Source of the DNA: Strigamia acuminata
Lineage: Eukaryota > Arthropoda > Chilopoda > Geophilomorpha > Linotaeniidae
DNA length: 64,000 nucleotides
Assembly (NCBI GenBank): GCA_949358305.1
Contig: OX442314.1
Location: 21,011,060-21,075,059 of the forward strand
Direction of reading: 5' to 3'
Within the stretch, counting starts at the first letter, position 1, and each line of letters opens with the position of its first letter. This document shows positions 1-12,500 of this stretch, in pieces. Under the pieces are notes generated by a model. That model made no database searches, was not told the origin of the DNA, and worked only from the letters and a program-made list of their open reading frames with translations. The position numbers were made by a program, and so were the translations under genes.

Positions 1-149
1 GTTCTAATTTACATTTTCTTCCAATTTAATTGACTAAAATTTATTGCTATCGCAGAAAGTTAACTATACATTTTCGAAGAAAAACTAATACAATAAAAAT
101 TAATTACACAGCAGCGCATAAAAAGCAAAAACAAAACTAAAACTTCATA

Positions 150-358
150 TTTTCGCAACAGATGGCGGAACCTCACTTGAGCGAGGGATAAATCCCTAAT
201 TTCATAGAAGGAACATGGCGACAACTCACTGGCAGCGTTTCGGACGATCTCACATTCGTCGGCAGTTCCTCGTGACTCCTCCGCTTGTACACGAAGTCCA
301 GCGTGGCCAAATCGAAAAGTCAACTCCTTAACACAATAGGACAAGTCTAAACAGAAAG
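150..358. promoter_or_regulatory. Second GC-richer patch: possible promoter or 5'UTR exon
   Basis: Bases about 160-330 are clearly richer in G, C and CpG than their surroundings. They contain two YY1-like motifs, AGATGGCGG (about 161-169) and ACATGGCGA. On the plus strand the patch ends in AGAAAG|GTAAAT with GT at 359-360, so it could be an alternative non-coding first exon of the downstream gene. On the minus strand the same bases are open for 94 codons (60-344) without any recognisable domain. Either reading is possible. Confidence 0.25.
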
Positions 359-1799
359 GTAAATGAGAAATATTTTAATTTCTATTTCTTTATTTTTTCC
401 CCGCTGTTATCAGTGTTGCTTCATACACGAGATACACAAGCATGAACGTTTAACCCAAACGATTTGCATGCAGTGTAAAGGTACACGCTTGTGGTTTGTC
501 CTGGGATCAACGAGTTAGGCTTGATTCGGGTTCTGTGGAAAACGGGTATTTCCAAACTGGTTTAACGACGAAATTAAAGAGATTAATTGAAAAGGTGTTA
601 AAAAAATTGTTGTAATGGCCAAATTAGATGTTTGTCGAAAATGGGTATAATTTTTGGTTGTGTCTAAAAAATAAAAGAAATCAAATAATTGAATAAAACC
701 AACAGAAAAAAAACATGACAATTAATTGTTTTGTTTTGCACAGTCGAGAAGTTGTCATTTCACTTTTTCTCAAGTCAAAAACAGCTGTTTGTTTGTGTTT
801 AGGGAATCTTTTGTTTTATTTTTCTTTCCCGATTTTTTAAATTACATTTTCAATAATTTTTTTTTTAAAACAAATTTTTTTTTGGTTTGGAAGTTTTTAA
901 TTTTTTATTTTATTTTCCATTTGGTAACTAGAACTTTTATGTTTTTTTCTTCTCTAAATTCAGTTTTCGCACTGAAAAAGATTTATTTTTATTTTTTTTT
1001 AAATTTTATAACAATTTTTCCCACTTCAATTTAAAATATTTTTTTATTTTATTAAATTTTTAAATTTTAAGAATTAGCATGATTATCGGTAAATATGTTT
1101 GTCAATGTTTTTACCAATTTGATTGTTTTCTTAGTGTATAAAATAAGAAAATAATTTTTTACTAAAAGAATCAAAGCTATTGAAAAAAAAATCCAATTAC
1201 TATATTTAAATTTTTAATACAACCGAAGCATTATTTTAAAAATGATGGAAATATTATAGCGGATACTTTTGGTCAGAAACCATTGAAATTCGGTGTGAAA
1301 AAACATTTTCAAGCTTGAGCGCGTGCAACTCATGGGATTGCATTGCTCAGACCATTAAAGTTATCCGCATGTGTTCAAATAGACTGATTGTCCATCTAAC
1401 AATTTCAAATAATTATTTTCAGCAGAAAATTAAAATTTTAATAGCAGATTTGCCACAAGTATTTAAAATTAAAATTCTGACCTACATTCAACCGTGATTC
1501 AAACGACAATTTGAATAAAACATCATTTGTAAACATTAAATCCTCGATGTCAGGTCATGTGTGAGTCTTTTTGCTAACAATTGAAATGAGGTTTGATTAT
1601 TAGTCCTTAAACAATTGTATTAAGTTAAGTCGAGTGAATCTTTGTTTACGAAATTTTGTGTAAAGAAGTTTCCACTAATCTTGTTAACTGACATTACTTC
1701 TTCAGTGATATTGGTTTGAAGTACACTCTTACTTGAAGAGGTTTAGTTGCTTTAAATGTTAATTAAGCCACAACTGAGTGTGAAGATCTAATAATTCGG
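359..1799. other. Non-coding, T-rich AT sequence
   Basis: Mostly AT-rich unique sequence with a strongly T-rich stretch at about 800-1060. The 102-codon ORF at 726-1034 is simply phenylalanine-rich translation of poly-T tracts and is not a gene. No RNA gene or repeat family was recognised. Confidence 0.6.
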
Positions 1800-1978
1800 T
1801 AGACGCATTCATAAATGCGTTTGTATAACTTGTGTTTAAGCATGTTTTGTTTAAATGTTCTGCGCATGCCAGCTGTAACTGAAACGGACTAAATCTGCTA
1901 CCATTTTTGAAGTTAGATCGAGAAAGCAGTTTAAATATGTTGTTTAAAAATGTTGTTTAGTCTAAATGACTATGTGTA
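1800..1978 (-). repeat. Dispersed family A, copy 1 (minus orientation)
   Basis: One of seven or eight copies in this window of a roughly 200-bp repeat. The landmarks, in this reversed orientation, are an imperfect GACGCATTC / AATGCGT hairpin near one end, CATGTTTTGTTTAAATG, GCGCATGCC, CCATTTTTGAAGTTAGATC, GAGAAAGCAGTTTAAA, and a terminal TTTAGTCTAAATGAC. No coding capacity was seen. A MITE or an old SINE-like element is possible. Confidence 0.65.
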
Positions 1979-3482
1979 CGAGTGTACTTGTACACATGTG
2001 CAAAGTATCAGCGTCATTCATAATTATAACGAACAAAACTAAATATGAACTCGAGTAATTGCAAATTTTACGAAGGTATGACGTAAAATACTAATTGTAT
2101 GAATAACAAATAAATGATGGCTTGTTCAGGAAAATTCAGTACTTTAAAGAAAATTCCGCCAAGGGGATCCCCCTTTTCGTAAAGACAGTAGAGAGTACAT
2201 ATCATATGTCAGATGAAGTACATCGGTAAAGTGGAATTTTGCATTAAGGAAAAAAAATTGCAAATTTTTAAATGTGCATATATGAACTAAAAAAAACTGT
2301 ATAAACATCATATATGAGGAGAAGACCAGCCAAGAAAAGAAAATGGATTGTATATCCGTTTGTTTATTTCCCCCTCATCAATTTATTGAAAAAAATTGCA
2401 TAAACATGACTTTTGCTCTTTTTCCACAGGTAATTGTGCGATAATTCAGACAGGTCGCCGATTGGCGGTTCCTTATGCATTCTCCCTGTGGGGAAAATGT
2501 TGGGTGCCAAAAAAAGTGATGGTTTGGACAGGTGGTCGCCACCACAGGTTGTTGCAATTCCGAAAGAATTTGAGACACTTAGTGGATTGTTAGGTTCTAA
2601 TTGCAGAAAAGAGAAGAAATTTAATTTTTGAAACAATAACAAATTGAGGCAATTTCGTTATAGTTGGACGAGGTAATTTAACAGCTGTTCCCATTACTAA
2701 GCTCGCAAACAACATTTGCAAAAGAGATTTTTTGAACATTAAGAAAAAAGCAATGAAAGAAAAGGACAAAAAAAGGTTAAATTTATAACCAGTGTTGACT
2801 CGAAATGAGTTTTTTCCACTCGTTTTCTTTTTGGTTTCAGTAAGTCAGCTTTTTCCATCACCTTGACACTTGCGTTTAATTTATGAGCGACTCTCGGTTG
2901 TTTCACCTGAAAAGACAAAGACTTTTACTTTCTTTCATGAAAAGAAAGAAAAATGATTTCTCCCATCTGTACATCTCCCAAACGTCTCCCTTTATACACG
3001 CATACAGAAAATAGTCATCTTACTTCTTAAAGAGCAACTTTATATCAGCGAATCTGATTTGAGGGCCTATTAAATTATGCCCTTGATACCACCCCGTTAT
3101 CATAATTCATTGACTGAATAGTTTATAAGTGCTGTAAGCACGTCGTTATAGTATCCTTAAAATTTATGGTTTTGAAGGGTTTTTGCGCGTCGTGCTTTTG
3201 CTTGGTTTCTTTCCTCTTCCTTGCAGTTGCTGGGTTTCTTATGCTGCTTCTGCCGGGATTGATGAATTTTTCGAACTGCTTTAAAAGTTAAATAAAGGTC
3301 AAGTATTCTGTTTAATGTGAAAGAAAAATAGTTAGAAGGATTCGTGATGTATATTGGCTCAACAAAACTGTATCTGCATTCGAAAATTCATTTTTATAGT
3401 CTGGTTTAAATACTTATTTTAGACAGTTGTTTGAACAAGAAAATTTGTTCAAAGGCTGCTTAAATGGAAAAAAGCGTGTTTA
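1979..3482. other. Non-coding sequence, no gene recognised
   Basis: AT-rich. A short GC-richer island lies at about 2400-2560, with overlapping 65-codon ORFs on both strands and a CACAG preceding GTAATT, but no domain. A near-perfect palindrome centred on GGGGATCCCC lies at about 2161-2175. Confidence 0.55.
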
Positions 3483-3700
3483 AATTTGAAGCTTATCTTG
3501 TTTTGTTGTTTAAACTTGGTGCGCGCACACATTGAGGCTGATAGCTGACTAAATTAGGCACCGTTTTAGAAGTTAGATTGAAAAAACTGTCACTTCCGCT
3601 GACCAGATCAAATGAATGCCAAATGTACATCGGATATTTGTAGAGTAAAAACAGTTAAAACATGTTGTGTAAAAATGTTAGTTATAGCATGAATTTCTTT
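3483..3700 (-). repeat. Dispersed family A, copy 2 (diverged)
   Basis: Contains TTGTTTTGTTGTTTAAAC (about 3499), GCGCGCACAC, ACTAAATTAGGCACCG and GAAGTTAGATTGAAAAAAC, in the same order as the other reversed copies. About 60 bases of unrelated sequence then precede a second block with CATGTTGTGTAAAAATG, so the copy appears interrupted by an insertion. Confidence 0.5.
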
Positions 3701-4106
3701 TCGAATGGAGCTCGCTGTGTAAACTTATCTGTAATCGTATTTAATTATTACAAACTTTTATCAGTGTGCGCACATTTTAATGTGTGACTAGTGGTGGAGT
3801 TTGGCATTAATTGTTTTTTTTATTGTTTATTGTTGCCATTGCTGTTGTTGTTATATGAGTTTACTTCATTTTGCTTTGTGGGCTTGGATTAAACTATACT
3901 TTTATCTTGTTTATCCTGCTGCCTGCTATTTTAAAATGTGGTAATAAATATTGTGTTTGATGACACACATGGAACAAAATTGCCAGATATAAAGGATATA
4001 AGATGTCCCGGCAATGTGGTCTAAAATCAAACCACTGAGGATGATCGCAAGATCGAGAGGTCAGGTTAATTTTTGGTTATTTCGAATCATATATGCTATG
4101 CAAGTA

Positions 4107-4290
4107 CAATCGAAACTCTTTGTAACGAATCGCGATATAACGAATTATCGATATAAAGAATACCTAAAAATGGCTGATTTGGTTGGCTGGCCATAGAACA
4201 CCATGTTAGAAAATTTCGATATAACGAATTATCGTTATAACGAATCGATTTTTCTGGTTCCTTGCGATTCGTTATAAAGAGTTTCGACTG
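4107..4290. mobile_element. pogo/Tigger-like MITE, copy 1
   Basis: 184-bp element flanked by TA on both sides. The left terminus CAATCGAAACTCTTTGTAAC matches the inverse of the right terminus GTTATAAAGAGTTTCGACTG. The subterminal sequence is rich in GATATAACGAATTATCG-type repeats. CAGTCGAA-type ends with runs of ATAACGAA are typical of pogo/Tigger elements of the Tc1/mariner superfamily, and TA target duplication agrees. It is too short to code and must be mobilised in trans. Confidence 0.82.
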
Positions 4291-4292
4291 TA

Positions 4293-6402
4293 TCTAGGTA
4301 AGTTAGTTTACAACTGTTTCTGTGTGTCAAATCAGATGTGACAACAGAGTTAGCAACTTTAGTGCGGAAGTGCTGGCTAATAGAACCCATTTGAATAGAC
4401 ATCGATCAGTGTAAATCATGCACGTATTCGCGTCTTTATTTACACAGAAATTTTGTATAGAATTTGCTGTAAATGGATTCTCATACCCGGATCTGGTGGA
4501 TTAGTGCATAGGCGGTAATTTTCGAGGATAGCGGACGTCTATTGGGAACTTTCCCTATACAATTATGCAACAAATCACGGTTTCGCACTTCCAATGGCGC
4601 TGAAACTGATGGTTGAAGTTACAAGACAAAGACCTTTGAGAAAATAGGTTACATTTAGAGGATTCGTCCAACCCATATTGAACCCAGAATTATTTCCTAT
4701 TGAGAACACCAGAAGTATCTTGTTTTCACGTTTTAAAAGCAGAAAACATGTTTTTTTTCCTTCCAAAAAATGGGGGTGTGCATTATTACCCGTGAAAATA
4801 GGGTAAGTAAGTTTATGAAGGGCGGCCTTTTTTCGGGGCCTTGGGTTGCAAAATTTGTAATCCGTTTGGAAAGTTATATACCATGGGAGCGTGATGTCAG
4901 CCGGTTTAAATTTGCAGGTTTTATGTTTAAATCCATTTGATCTACCATCAAACATGTTTTTGTGCGAGGGAGAAAACTAGACAGATTTTCAGGGAAGAAA
5001 AACCATTTATTTGAGAAAAAATAAATAAAAACACTTTGTGTGGTCAAATTGACCCTATAGTATTGGATGGAGGAGGAGGGTTAGCAGCTTTACACCAGAA
5101 GTCCGGAATTTAAACACCCCTGCGGAAATAAAGACCCGTGCACAAACAAAATTATATTTCCCAAGTGTGCAAAGAGGTCTGTGGGCAATTACTGGCCCGC
5201 ACACAAAAGGAGGAAATATGGTATTCTATTTTCATTGAAGCAATCTGCTGTAAAATACCAATTGTGGATGGAGCGAAAGGGGCTCTGTGACTGTGAAGTC
5301 ACAGAAGGAAGAGAAATAAATGTCTGGAGAAGTTTAGTTTAGCTGCACAAGAGAAATTAAATGGTTTTGAAAGTTAGCAAAGATAAACATGGGGTTTATA
5401 TGGCAGGAAACATTAAAATTTGGTGCGGGTTGTAGCGGCAACGTCTTTTTGAGGTTGCTAAAGCTAAAAGAAATAGTAAATAGGTATATACATGGCATGA
5501 GTAAGCTGAAATATTTTCACTTCAAACAGCCCTGTGGCAAGAAATGCAGACATTTCCATAAAACTACACTTTGAGTTCCAGTGAGAACAAAGCTTTAAGC
5601 ATATTTTTGTTTCTCTAACATGTTCTTCTCTTGAACATAGATTTTTACCACAAAAGCTCAGGTTTAAGTGTAAAATCAATTGCAGAGTAACACATTCAAA
5701 CAAAGTTATTTAAATTTTGGAAGAAAAATTACTTTGAATAGGAGTTTGAGGAAATTGCACATATTGCAATGGATCAGTGGCCTGAACCAGAATTGAAGGA
5801 CACAAAGACAGACAGTTCTTAAGTCTTCATTGATGAAGTTGATTATATATATAACCTCTTGCTGTTGACTTGCAAATAATAGTTTTCAGCTTAATACTGG
5901 TAATGGGGAGCTGCTAATCTCTTTGGCCTTTCCTTTAGAAGTGAGTAAAATGAAGTGTTCATTATAAGGGGAGTTAAGTAGCTATATAACACCATTTTTG
6001 TTACACAGTTATAGCCTTCCATATATTTTATTGCTCAGACAGCAACCTTCCTCCCTCTTGCTATCAACTTCAGGTAAAATGGGCTTACCTGAGAAGGGGA
6101 CAGGCAAAGAAAATGGTTGGCAGGCATTTTCTCAAGGCCAAAGGGTCGGCACAAGGGTCAAGAGAAACGCATACAGATCCAGACCTTATTTCATTTATTC
6201 ATTCTTACATTTTTTATTCTTTTTCTCCAAAAAAATGAGTCTGAATTAAATTGCAGTCACTTAGAATATATTAGCTTAATTTTTTTATGAAGGTTTTAGT
6301 TTATGGTGCAAAATTGTGTTTACATAGAACATTTTCATCCAATCAGAAAATTCCTCAAGCTCTTCCATGCCCATACGTTTAAATGTCAGAAGTTTTTACA
6401 TA
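4293..6402. other. Non-coding sequence, no gene recognised
   Basis: Slightly less AT-rich around 4480-4950, where a 126-codon minus-strand ORF (4575-4955) occurs. It shows no recognisable domain and no paired splice context I could trust. No repeats were identified. Confidence 0.5.
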
Positions 6403-6755
6403 TGTATAAATAAGTATAAGTATAAGTAGTGTGACAGTTCGCATGGTCATGGCCTTGTAAGTAGAATACTTGTGAGGGATTTAGGCCATGCAAGCCGCGA
6501 TCTGTGGGACGATTTTCAATAGAACCCAACCTTACATTTGCACCGAGAGTTGGGAAAACCACTGAAAACCCAGTTGGGAGACGGGTGGCAGATGTTCTTG
6601 CCCTAGAAACCGTACCTTACTCAGGCACGGATGAGACACAACTGAGATTCCCAGCCGGTCACCCATCCAAGTACTACCTAGGCCAAACGCCGCTTAACTT
6701 CTGTGTTTTACAAGTAATGGAAACAGGTGATCAGCGTGGTGAGTCGTTGTGAGAT
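6403..6755 (-). mobile_element. 5S rRNA-derived SINE (SINE3-like), minus strand
   Basis: Reading the minus strand from about 6752, the sequence follows 5S rRNA: a CCACGCTGA segment, AGAAGTTAAGCGGCG, then GTAGTACTTGGATGGG and TGACCGGCTGGGAA (about 6650-6710). These cover the internal A-box and C-box type III promoter region. After the 5S-like head comes a roughly 210-bp body with no similarity to rRNA. It ends in a short TTATAC tandem tail at about 6403-6430, the hallmark of a SINE 3' end. The head is diverged, so it is probably inactive. The 82-codon plus-strand ORF here is an accident. Confidence 0.75.
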
Positions 6756-7600
6756 CTGTACATGCAGAAATGTATGAAAAATCTTTGTTTACTTGTAAAA
6801 ATTGATTGCTGGGAGACTAACGTGGCGCTGGAAAATGATTGCTAGCTTCAGGGCTTAAAATGTTTGAAGTGAGCACTCTTTCGGTTATTTTTATACACAT
6901 TATGGGAAACATAAGTTGTTTTAAATAAAGAGAGTCGAATTAGGTAGCTTTTGGAGCTGCGCATGAGTAGAAGTAAAAATTTGGCATTCCTCAGATTACT
7001 CTAGTTGAGAAATTTGCGAGGTTTTTGTTTTACACGACTGGATTATTTCCGTTTTATAGAAATTTTCACTTGTATTTACAACATCTGACCGTTGTGCACC
7101 TGTTCACAATATGAAATTGAAGCTGACGTTAAATTAAAGGTCATGAACATGACAAAGGTTAGGTAGAATTAACTGGAGAGTCATGTTTTTAGATTAATTA
7201 TTTTAATTTCTTTTGTCACTTGATTAATAGGCATTTAGATGTTATCAGTGGTGTGACGTCAGGTTACTTCTAGTGGAAGGCGAAGGAGGAAGGACAGCAT
7301 TAAAGTGATATATTGCAGACTTCTTTTAAGAGCGAGGATTTCAAGCATCAACTGTAAAGAGTTTAAGTGCGTAGTCAATTTCCTTTAAGTAATTTAACAA
7401 ACCAATGGCATAGTTAAGCTAGAGCAATGTCCGCCAGGTTCAACAGTCAAGGAAACCATTTGTCCTGCCTTTGGACGTTTTCCCTGAAAAGTTTGCCGCC
7501 ATCAAAGATCTTGTACGTGTGATGTGCAAACCAAAACACGAGACCAACTGGTTTACTTCGCTTTAAAGGACTTTTTTTTTCTACCTCAAATCTCATCATT

Positions 7601-7670
7601 CTCGGCCAGGTTTGAAGCCGCGTGCTTTGGACCGAGAGGAAGTGCGGTAACCACTCAGCTATCAAGGCCG
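7601..7670 (-). mobile_element. tRNA-derived SINE head or tRNA pseudogene
   Basis: On the minus strand an A-box-like TAGCTGAGTGG (within 7642-7661) is followed about 30 bases later by GGCTTCAAACCTGGCC (7604-7619), a B-box-like element. This spacing and these motifs are those of a Pol III tRNA promoter. No clean acceptor stem can be drawn, so this is a SINE head or pseudogene rather than a functional tRNA. The body may continue to about 7447, but I could not define its end. Confidence 0.5.
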
Positions 7671-8034
7671 GCAAACCGATATGAGTGTAGTATGATACTC
7701 TGTTCACTAAACTTGTTATACCGAGCTAAAGCAAGCAATATTCAAAACAAGACTAGGATGGGAATGAAGCACAGTTCTGACGTTTGTAAAATCGGGAAGA
7801 AAACGGCGTAGAATCTTAAGTAGCTTTTCATTAAGCGCATTCTTATAGAGTAATTTAGTATCTTAGCCACCATTTTATCCGTACATTATTGCCTAGGCAA
7901 TCTTTAATTCTTTGGTTAATAAAATACTTCAGTCAACTCCAAAATTCCTAAATATTAACACGCTTCGGCTTCCTATCTCACAATGTGTGACACATGATGG
8001 ACTTGGATGTCTTTCCCCAATAGGAAGACATTAA

Positions 8035-8150
8035 TATATTTAAACTGTTTCGATCTAACTTCAAAAATGGTGGCTAATTTACCGTAGTCTGTTTTCAGTC
8101 GCAGTGGGCATGCGCATGACATTTAAAAAACAAAACATGAATGCATCTAC
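8035..8150 (+). repeat. Dispersed family A, copy 3
   Basis: Shows TTTAAACTGTTTCGATC, TAACTTCAAAAATGGTGGC, TAGTCTGTTTTCAGTCGCAG, TGGGCATGCGCATGAC and ATTTAAAAAACAAAACATG in the order typical for the family in forward orientation. The start of the element, before the TTTAAACTG block, appears to be missing. Confidence 0.65.
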
Positions 8151-9357
8151 TGACAGCTAAGTTGAATTCAGTGTTCGTTTTGGGTCAAAATCTGTATTGT
8201 AGAGAATAGTAGTTGGTTTGGTTGGGAAAAAATAAAGAACTGCAATGATTGAGTAAGAAGGAACACTTGAGTTGAAAATGGAAGGAAAATAAAAGCCATT
8301 AAAAATTTGTGAGTGTACAGTATATCAGGATAAGTTATACAGCAATGATTTATTGATTTGTTCGTATACTACCATATTTTGTTGAATTGTGGCCACGGCT
8401 GTTAAGGATTGGGATTGCAAAACGAAACAGCAATAAATCAGGACGAGCATTTATACAAGAGAAAAATGTGGTAAATAAATTTTTACAGGATTTGGGTTAA
8501 AGTATTTTTTGATGTGTCAAATTCTTTTTGGTTCAAGAAGAAATTAATTATAGGAAATGGAGGGAATCATTGCCGTAACACGTTCGTGCGCTACACCGAT
8601 GTTCTGGTTGCTCTTTGTCTATTGGATTGTTCTGCCACCATGCACTGTCTCGTAAAGTTCGTGGGGCATTGTCTTAACAGCTTGGTTGGTAGCACTTGAA
8701 ACATTTTGGAATTGCTTTAAGGACGAGATTCAGATGAAGTCTGGATTTGATGTGAGTAGAAACCTGACTTTTGGCGCTCAGAATCTTTTATGTCAAATTC
8801 ACTTTCAGTTCTGTGCGCGCACAAAACAACAAATAATGAAGTTTTCAGCATCATCTCCAAAACAGCAAAGCCAGAAGGGACGCGGATCAACCGTCTTCCC
8901 CAAGCAAGAATAAAGCAAACACCAACGACACAGCTAGCTTACTTGACCCTTCCACAAAGTATTCTGCATGGTCCCTGATGTGATGTGTACACGGGAGTGG
9001 TTTTTTTTGCATTTGATAGTTGGTGTGAGTTTGTTGGGATTGTTTTTTTAGATTTGGGTGGGGATCTGATGGTGTCTCGCGTGACTGGTGGTGGTGGTGT
9101 GGGGGTTGCGTGATCATTAGGTGCATTCAAATGTCAAAAAACAAATTGTCTACTTAAATAAGTGACTTAAAGAAATGAATTCTCGATTGAACACATTAAA
9201 AATTGAACTGAACTACAACATGAGACTGCAATAGCTAACAGAAGATATTAGTAACTTCTATAAGTCAACGCAGTGATTTCAATTTTACTTAATCTTAATT
9301 CTCTTATTTGAATTGATTTAAGTTGACTCTTAGAGATGTGATGTAAAAATCGTAATA
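8151..9357. other. Non-coding sequence, no gene recognised
   Basis: Contains a C/A-rich versus G/T-rich strand-asymmetric patch at about 8995-9120, giving His/Pro-rich minus-strand ORFs. Otherwise nothing identifiable. Confidence 0.5.
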
Positions 9358-9542
9358 CAGTCAAAACTCTTTATAATGAATCGCAAGGGACTCGAAAAAT
9401 CGATTCGTTATAACGAGAATTTATTATATCGAAATTTTTTAACATGGGTGTTCTATGGTCAGCCAACCAAACCAGTCTTTTGTAGGTATTCGTTATATCG
9501 ATAATTCGTTATATTGTGATTCGTTATAAAGAGTTTCGACTG
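9358..9542. mobile_element. pogo/Tigger-like MITE, copy 2
   Basis: 185 bp bounded by TA. Ends are CAGTCAAAACTCTTTATAA and TTATAAAGAGTTTCGACTG, a near-perfect terminal inverted repeat. The interior (AACATGG, TGTTCTATGG, CAGCCAACCAAACCAG, then GGTATTCGTTATATCG) aligns as the reverse complement of the 4107 copy. Conservation of ends and interior shows one family with a recent common source. Confidence 0.85.
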
Positions 9543-9544
9543 TA

Positions 9545-12500
9545 AGAAGCTGGGACAATAGTTTACATTGGGCACGTCGTCTTTAATTAAATTTGCATGA
9601 ACAAACATGGAGCAGCTTTGTTAGGAATAGCGAACACGAAACTTTACTATTCCGATGACTCGGACAGTTGAAATTCTAGACGAAAGGAATTATTAATCAA
9701 GCTTAACCGGTATTTGGTATTTCACATTCCACTTAACGGTTTATTTGTCAGCAAATTCCATGGGCAAAAGATTATAAAAGTATAAAATAAGCGAACAATT
9801 CTGTCTTCAATATTGGAAAGTCCTTTTAGGAGGCCATATACAACCTTAGATGTCACTTAAAGAAGGGAAAAGCAAGACAGGAAACAAATGGCCGTGATTT
9901 GAAACGGACAGACTCACTGACCCACCCTCTCCTTCCTTTACCCACTATCTACCCCACTCCTTCCCTCTATATCTCTGTCTGGAAACCACCCTCGCCATCT
10001 TTCGCTCTTCTTGCACTCAGTCCAACTGTACTTTTGGAACAGTCTCGGAAAAATAAAATATAGCTTTGAAAACATTGCCATGGGAGTAAGGGGAGGTGAA
10101 TTGGAAAAATAAAATTTCTCCTCATGTCCACCATTGCGGAACTGATAATTTGGAGCTAGATCAAAGAATTGTAAGAGGGAGGCTGTTGATTGCATCTGGC
10201 AAATGGAATTGGCAAATTAAATTTGCAAGAATGAGAATTAATTTTTAGCTCGAGAAGTTAATGGAGTGTGGTGTCACGAGCGCACAAGAGGGAAGGGAAA
10301 AAATGTAAGGAGTTTGTGAGAAATGGATTGTTTGTTTCGTTATGGATGTGTTATGGATTAATTCTTTTTTTCTTTTTTGTGTGTGAATGGGTTTTTTCTG
10401 GGGAGGAGTTTGAAGACAATGAAAAGAATTTAAAGATAAGAATTTTTAAATTTGAATTCTTTGTGAGAATGGTGAAGAAAATGCGGGCGAAATGCGTGGC
10501 TGTATGTGGATTTCGAATTTTTGATGGAGCTTTGTTTTTCGACTAAATGGTGAATAAGGATTGCAGTAATTAAATGAGATAGAAACCCCATTGGTTCCTC
10601 TGTGTGGGGGATAGAAATAAAGTTTTGAGAACAAAAATGATTGCTTTGTAACACGATTTGGTGAAATTTATCGATTTTCTCAAATCTGGTGACAATATAT
10701 TAGAAAAAAGTGTTTTTAGAAAGCTGATTTGTGGTTTACAGGAAATAATTTCTGTTTAGAAACACTTAATTTACAAATTTAAACTTAATAAGACAAGCAG
10801 CTGACAGGCTGAGCAACTTTTTATAGTAAGTGATGACAAATTAAGTAAATACTGCATGAAAAAAATCGACAAAAATTTAAATAAATGCTTTAATCGCTTT
10901 AAAGACAAGCTATAACGTATAAAATTAAAGGTTGTGCTTAGCAAATTCCACGGAAAGGTAATGTTTTCATAAATTTACTTTTAATAGCCTCATTCATAGT
11001 GTTAGTTTATATTTTTTACAAATCAGGGCTAGTTTGAATGGAAAATGTTGATTTTGTTTTTGTTTGTTTTGCATATTTAATTTCTCAATAAACCAAACAC
11101 ACGCATGGGCAAATCCTTCAATAAAACGCTTTAAAACACATGAATGTAAATTTAAATATTTTTCTAAATGAAATTTTGTACACATTGCATCCAAGTGTGC
11201 AAGTTCCACATAGGCCGCAAACAATACTATCAGTCGAAAATTCAAAGCTTTTTCTTTCACTTCAAACGAGCCTCGCATACTGATGTGTTTGATGTTTGAT
11301 TGCTTTTAATAAGTGTTATCTTGTCTTTTTTGGCCATTGATTTTCACTAGATCTATCTGTACTGGTGTCTGCCATTTTGGATTTAGCTATATAAAAAGTT
11401 ATAACCAAAACACGGTTTAAACAACTTCAAAAACCAAGCCGGTGGTCATTTTTGCTTATGGCAATTTTGTTTGCATCTGATCAATTTATTTATATAAATA
11501 GAAGTGGAAAAAAATGAAAGTTTGAACGAGTCTAATGTTTTATTTTTGATTAGCTTTTCCGTTCATATTATCTATTTCTTTTTTCCTTTCAATTTCAACT
11601 ATTGATTTCTTGTTTTAAAAAGAAACGTATCCGGCTTTTTAATTATTTTTGCAGGTTATTTATATCTCGATGTATACATTAATGCGTATTTCTATATATT
11701 TTTCTTCCATTTTAATACATTCTTAGGTCAACATTCATTTTTCTCATTAATTTTTTTTCCTATGCGGATCCGTGTCACCAGTTTATCGTAAGCCTCAGGG
11801 CATTGATTGAGATTCTAAAGTTACAATGCCGAGATTTGTAAATGCTGAAAAGACAAACAAGATCGTTCTTAGACTCAGTGTATATTTCAGACATTTGCCA
11901 AAACCAACTTAGAATTGAAAAGAAAAAAAACAGTAAGTGAATTAGTTTTCAATTAAATTCAAGAGAATCGTCTTTCTCGATGGAAAGTCTCGAGTTTCTT
12001 TGTTTATTTTTGCTTTAATCCTGGCTCGTGGGGGCTGGTGAGGGTCAGCTGTTTTCAATAGTGTATTGCATGAGTTAAAAGTTTGCCGAACAACAAAAGG
12101 TACCTCGGTAACTGATGGGGAATGCGAACAAGTTAGAAAAGGAAGGAAAAAGTGAGGAATTTCCACATGAAAAGGAATAAATGAAAAGAAGCCAAAGCGC
12201 CTACAACAACGCTCAGTGAATAAGTTAGTTGCAAGCAGACCTGAATTCTGACCATGGTCTCGCTCGCTGCCACCAACTGATGGGCTTACTGATAAGGTGC
12301 TGAGGTTCGCGATTCAATTGGGAATAAATTTTTGTTTGTGTTTTGTACGTTTGTTTAGGGAAAAATGTTTTTCTCATTTTGTTTACATTTCTTATTGGGT
12401 TTTTGGAAAAGGCAGAATTGAGTAAAAGAAAAATATCTTTTTTGTGTTTTGTGAAATGACGTAAGCGGCTGCCAACTTGTCAAAAATCATGAACATTGAA

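Noticed and set aside
726-1034. 102-codon Phe-rich ORF
   Set aside because: Translation of poly-T low-complexity DNA.
4575-4955. 126-codon minus-strand ORF
   Set aside because: No domain and no family resemblance. It falls in a locally stop-poor stretch.
12240-12330. Possible tRNA-like sequence with GGTTCGCGATTCAA
   Set aside because: Only a weak B-box-like motif, with no correctly spaced A box and no stems.
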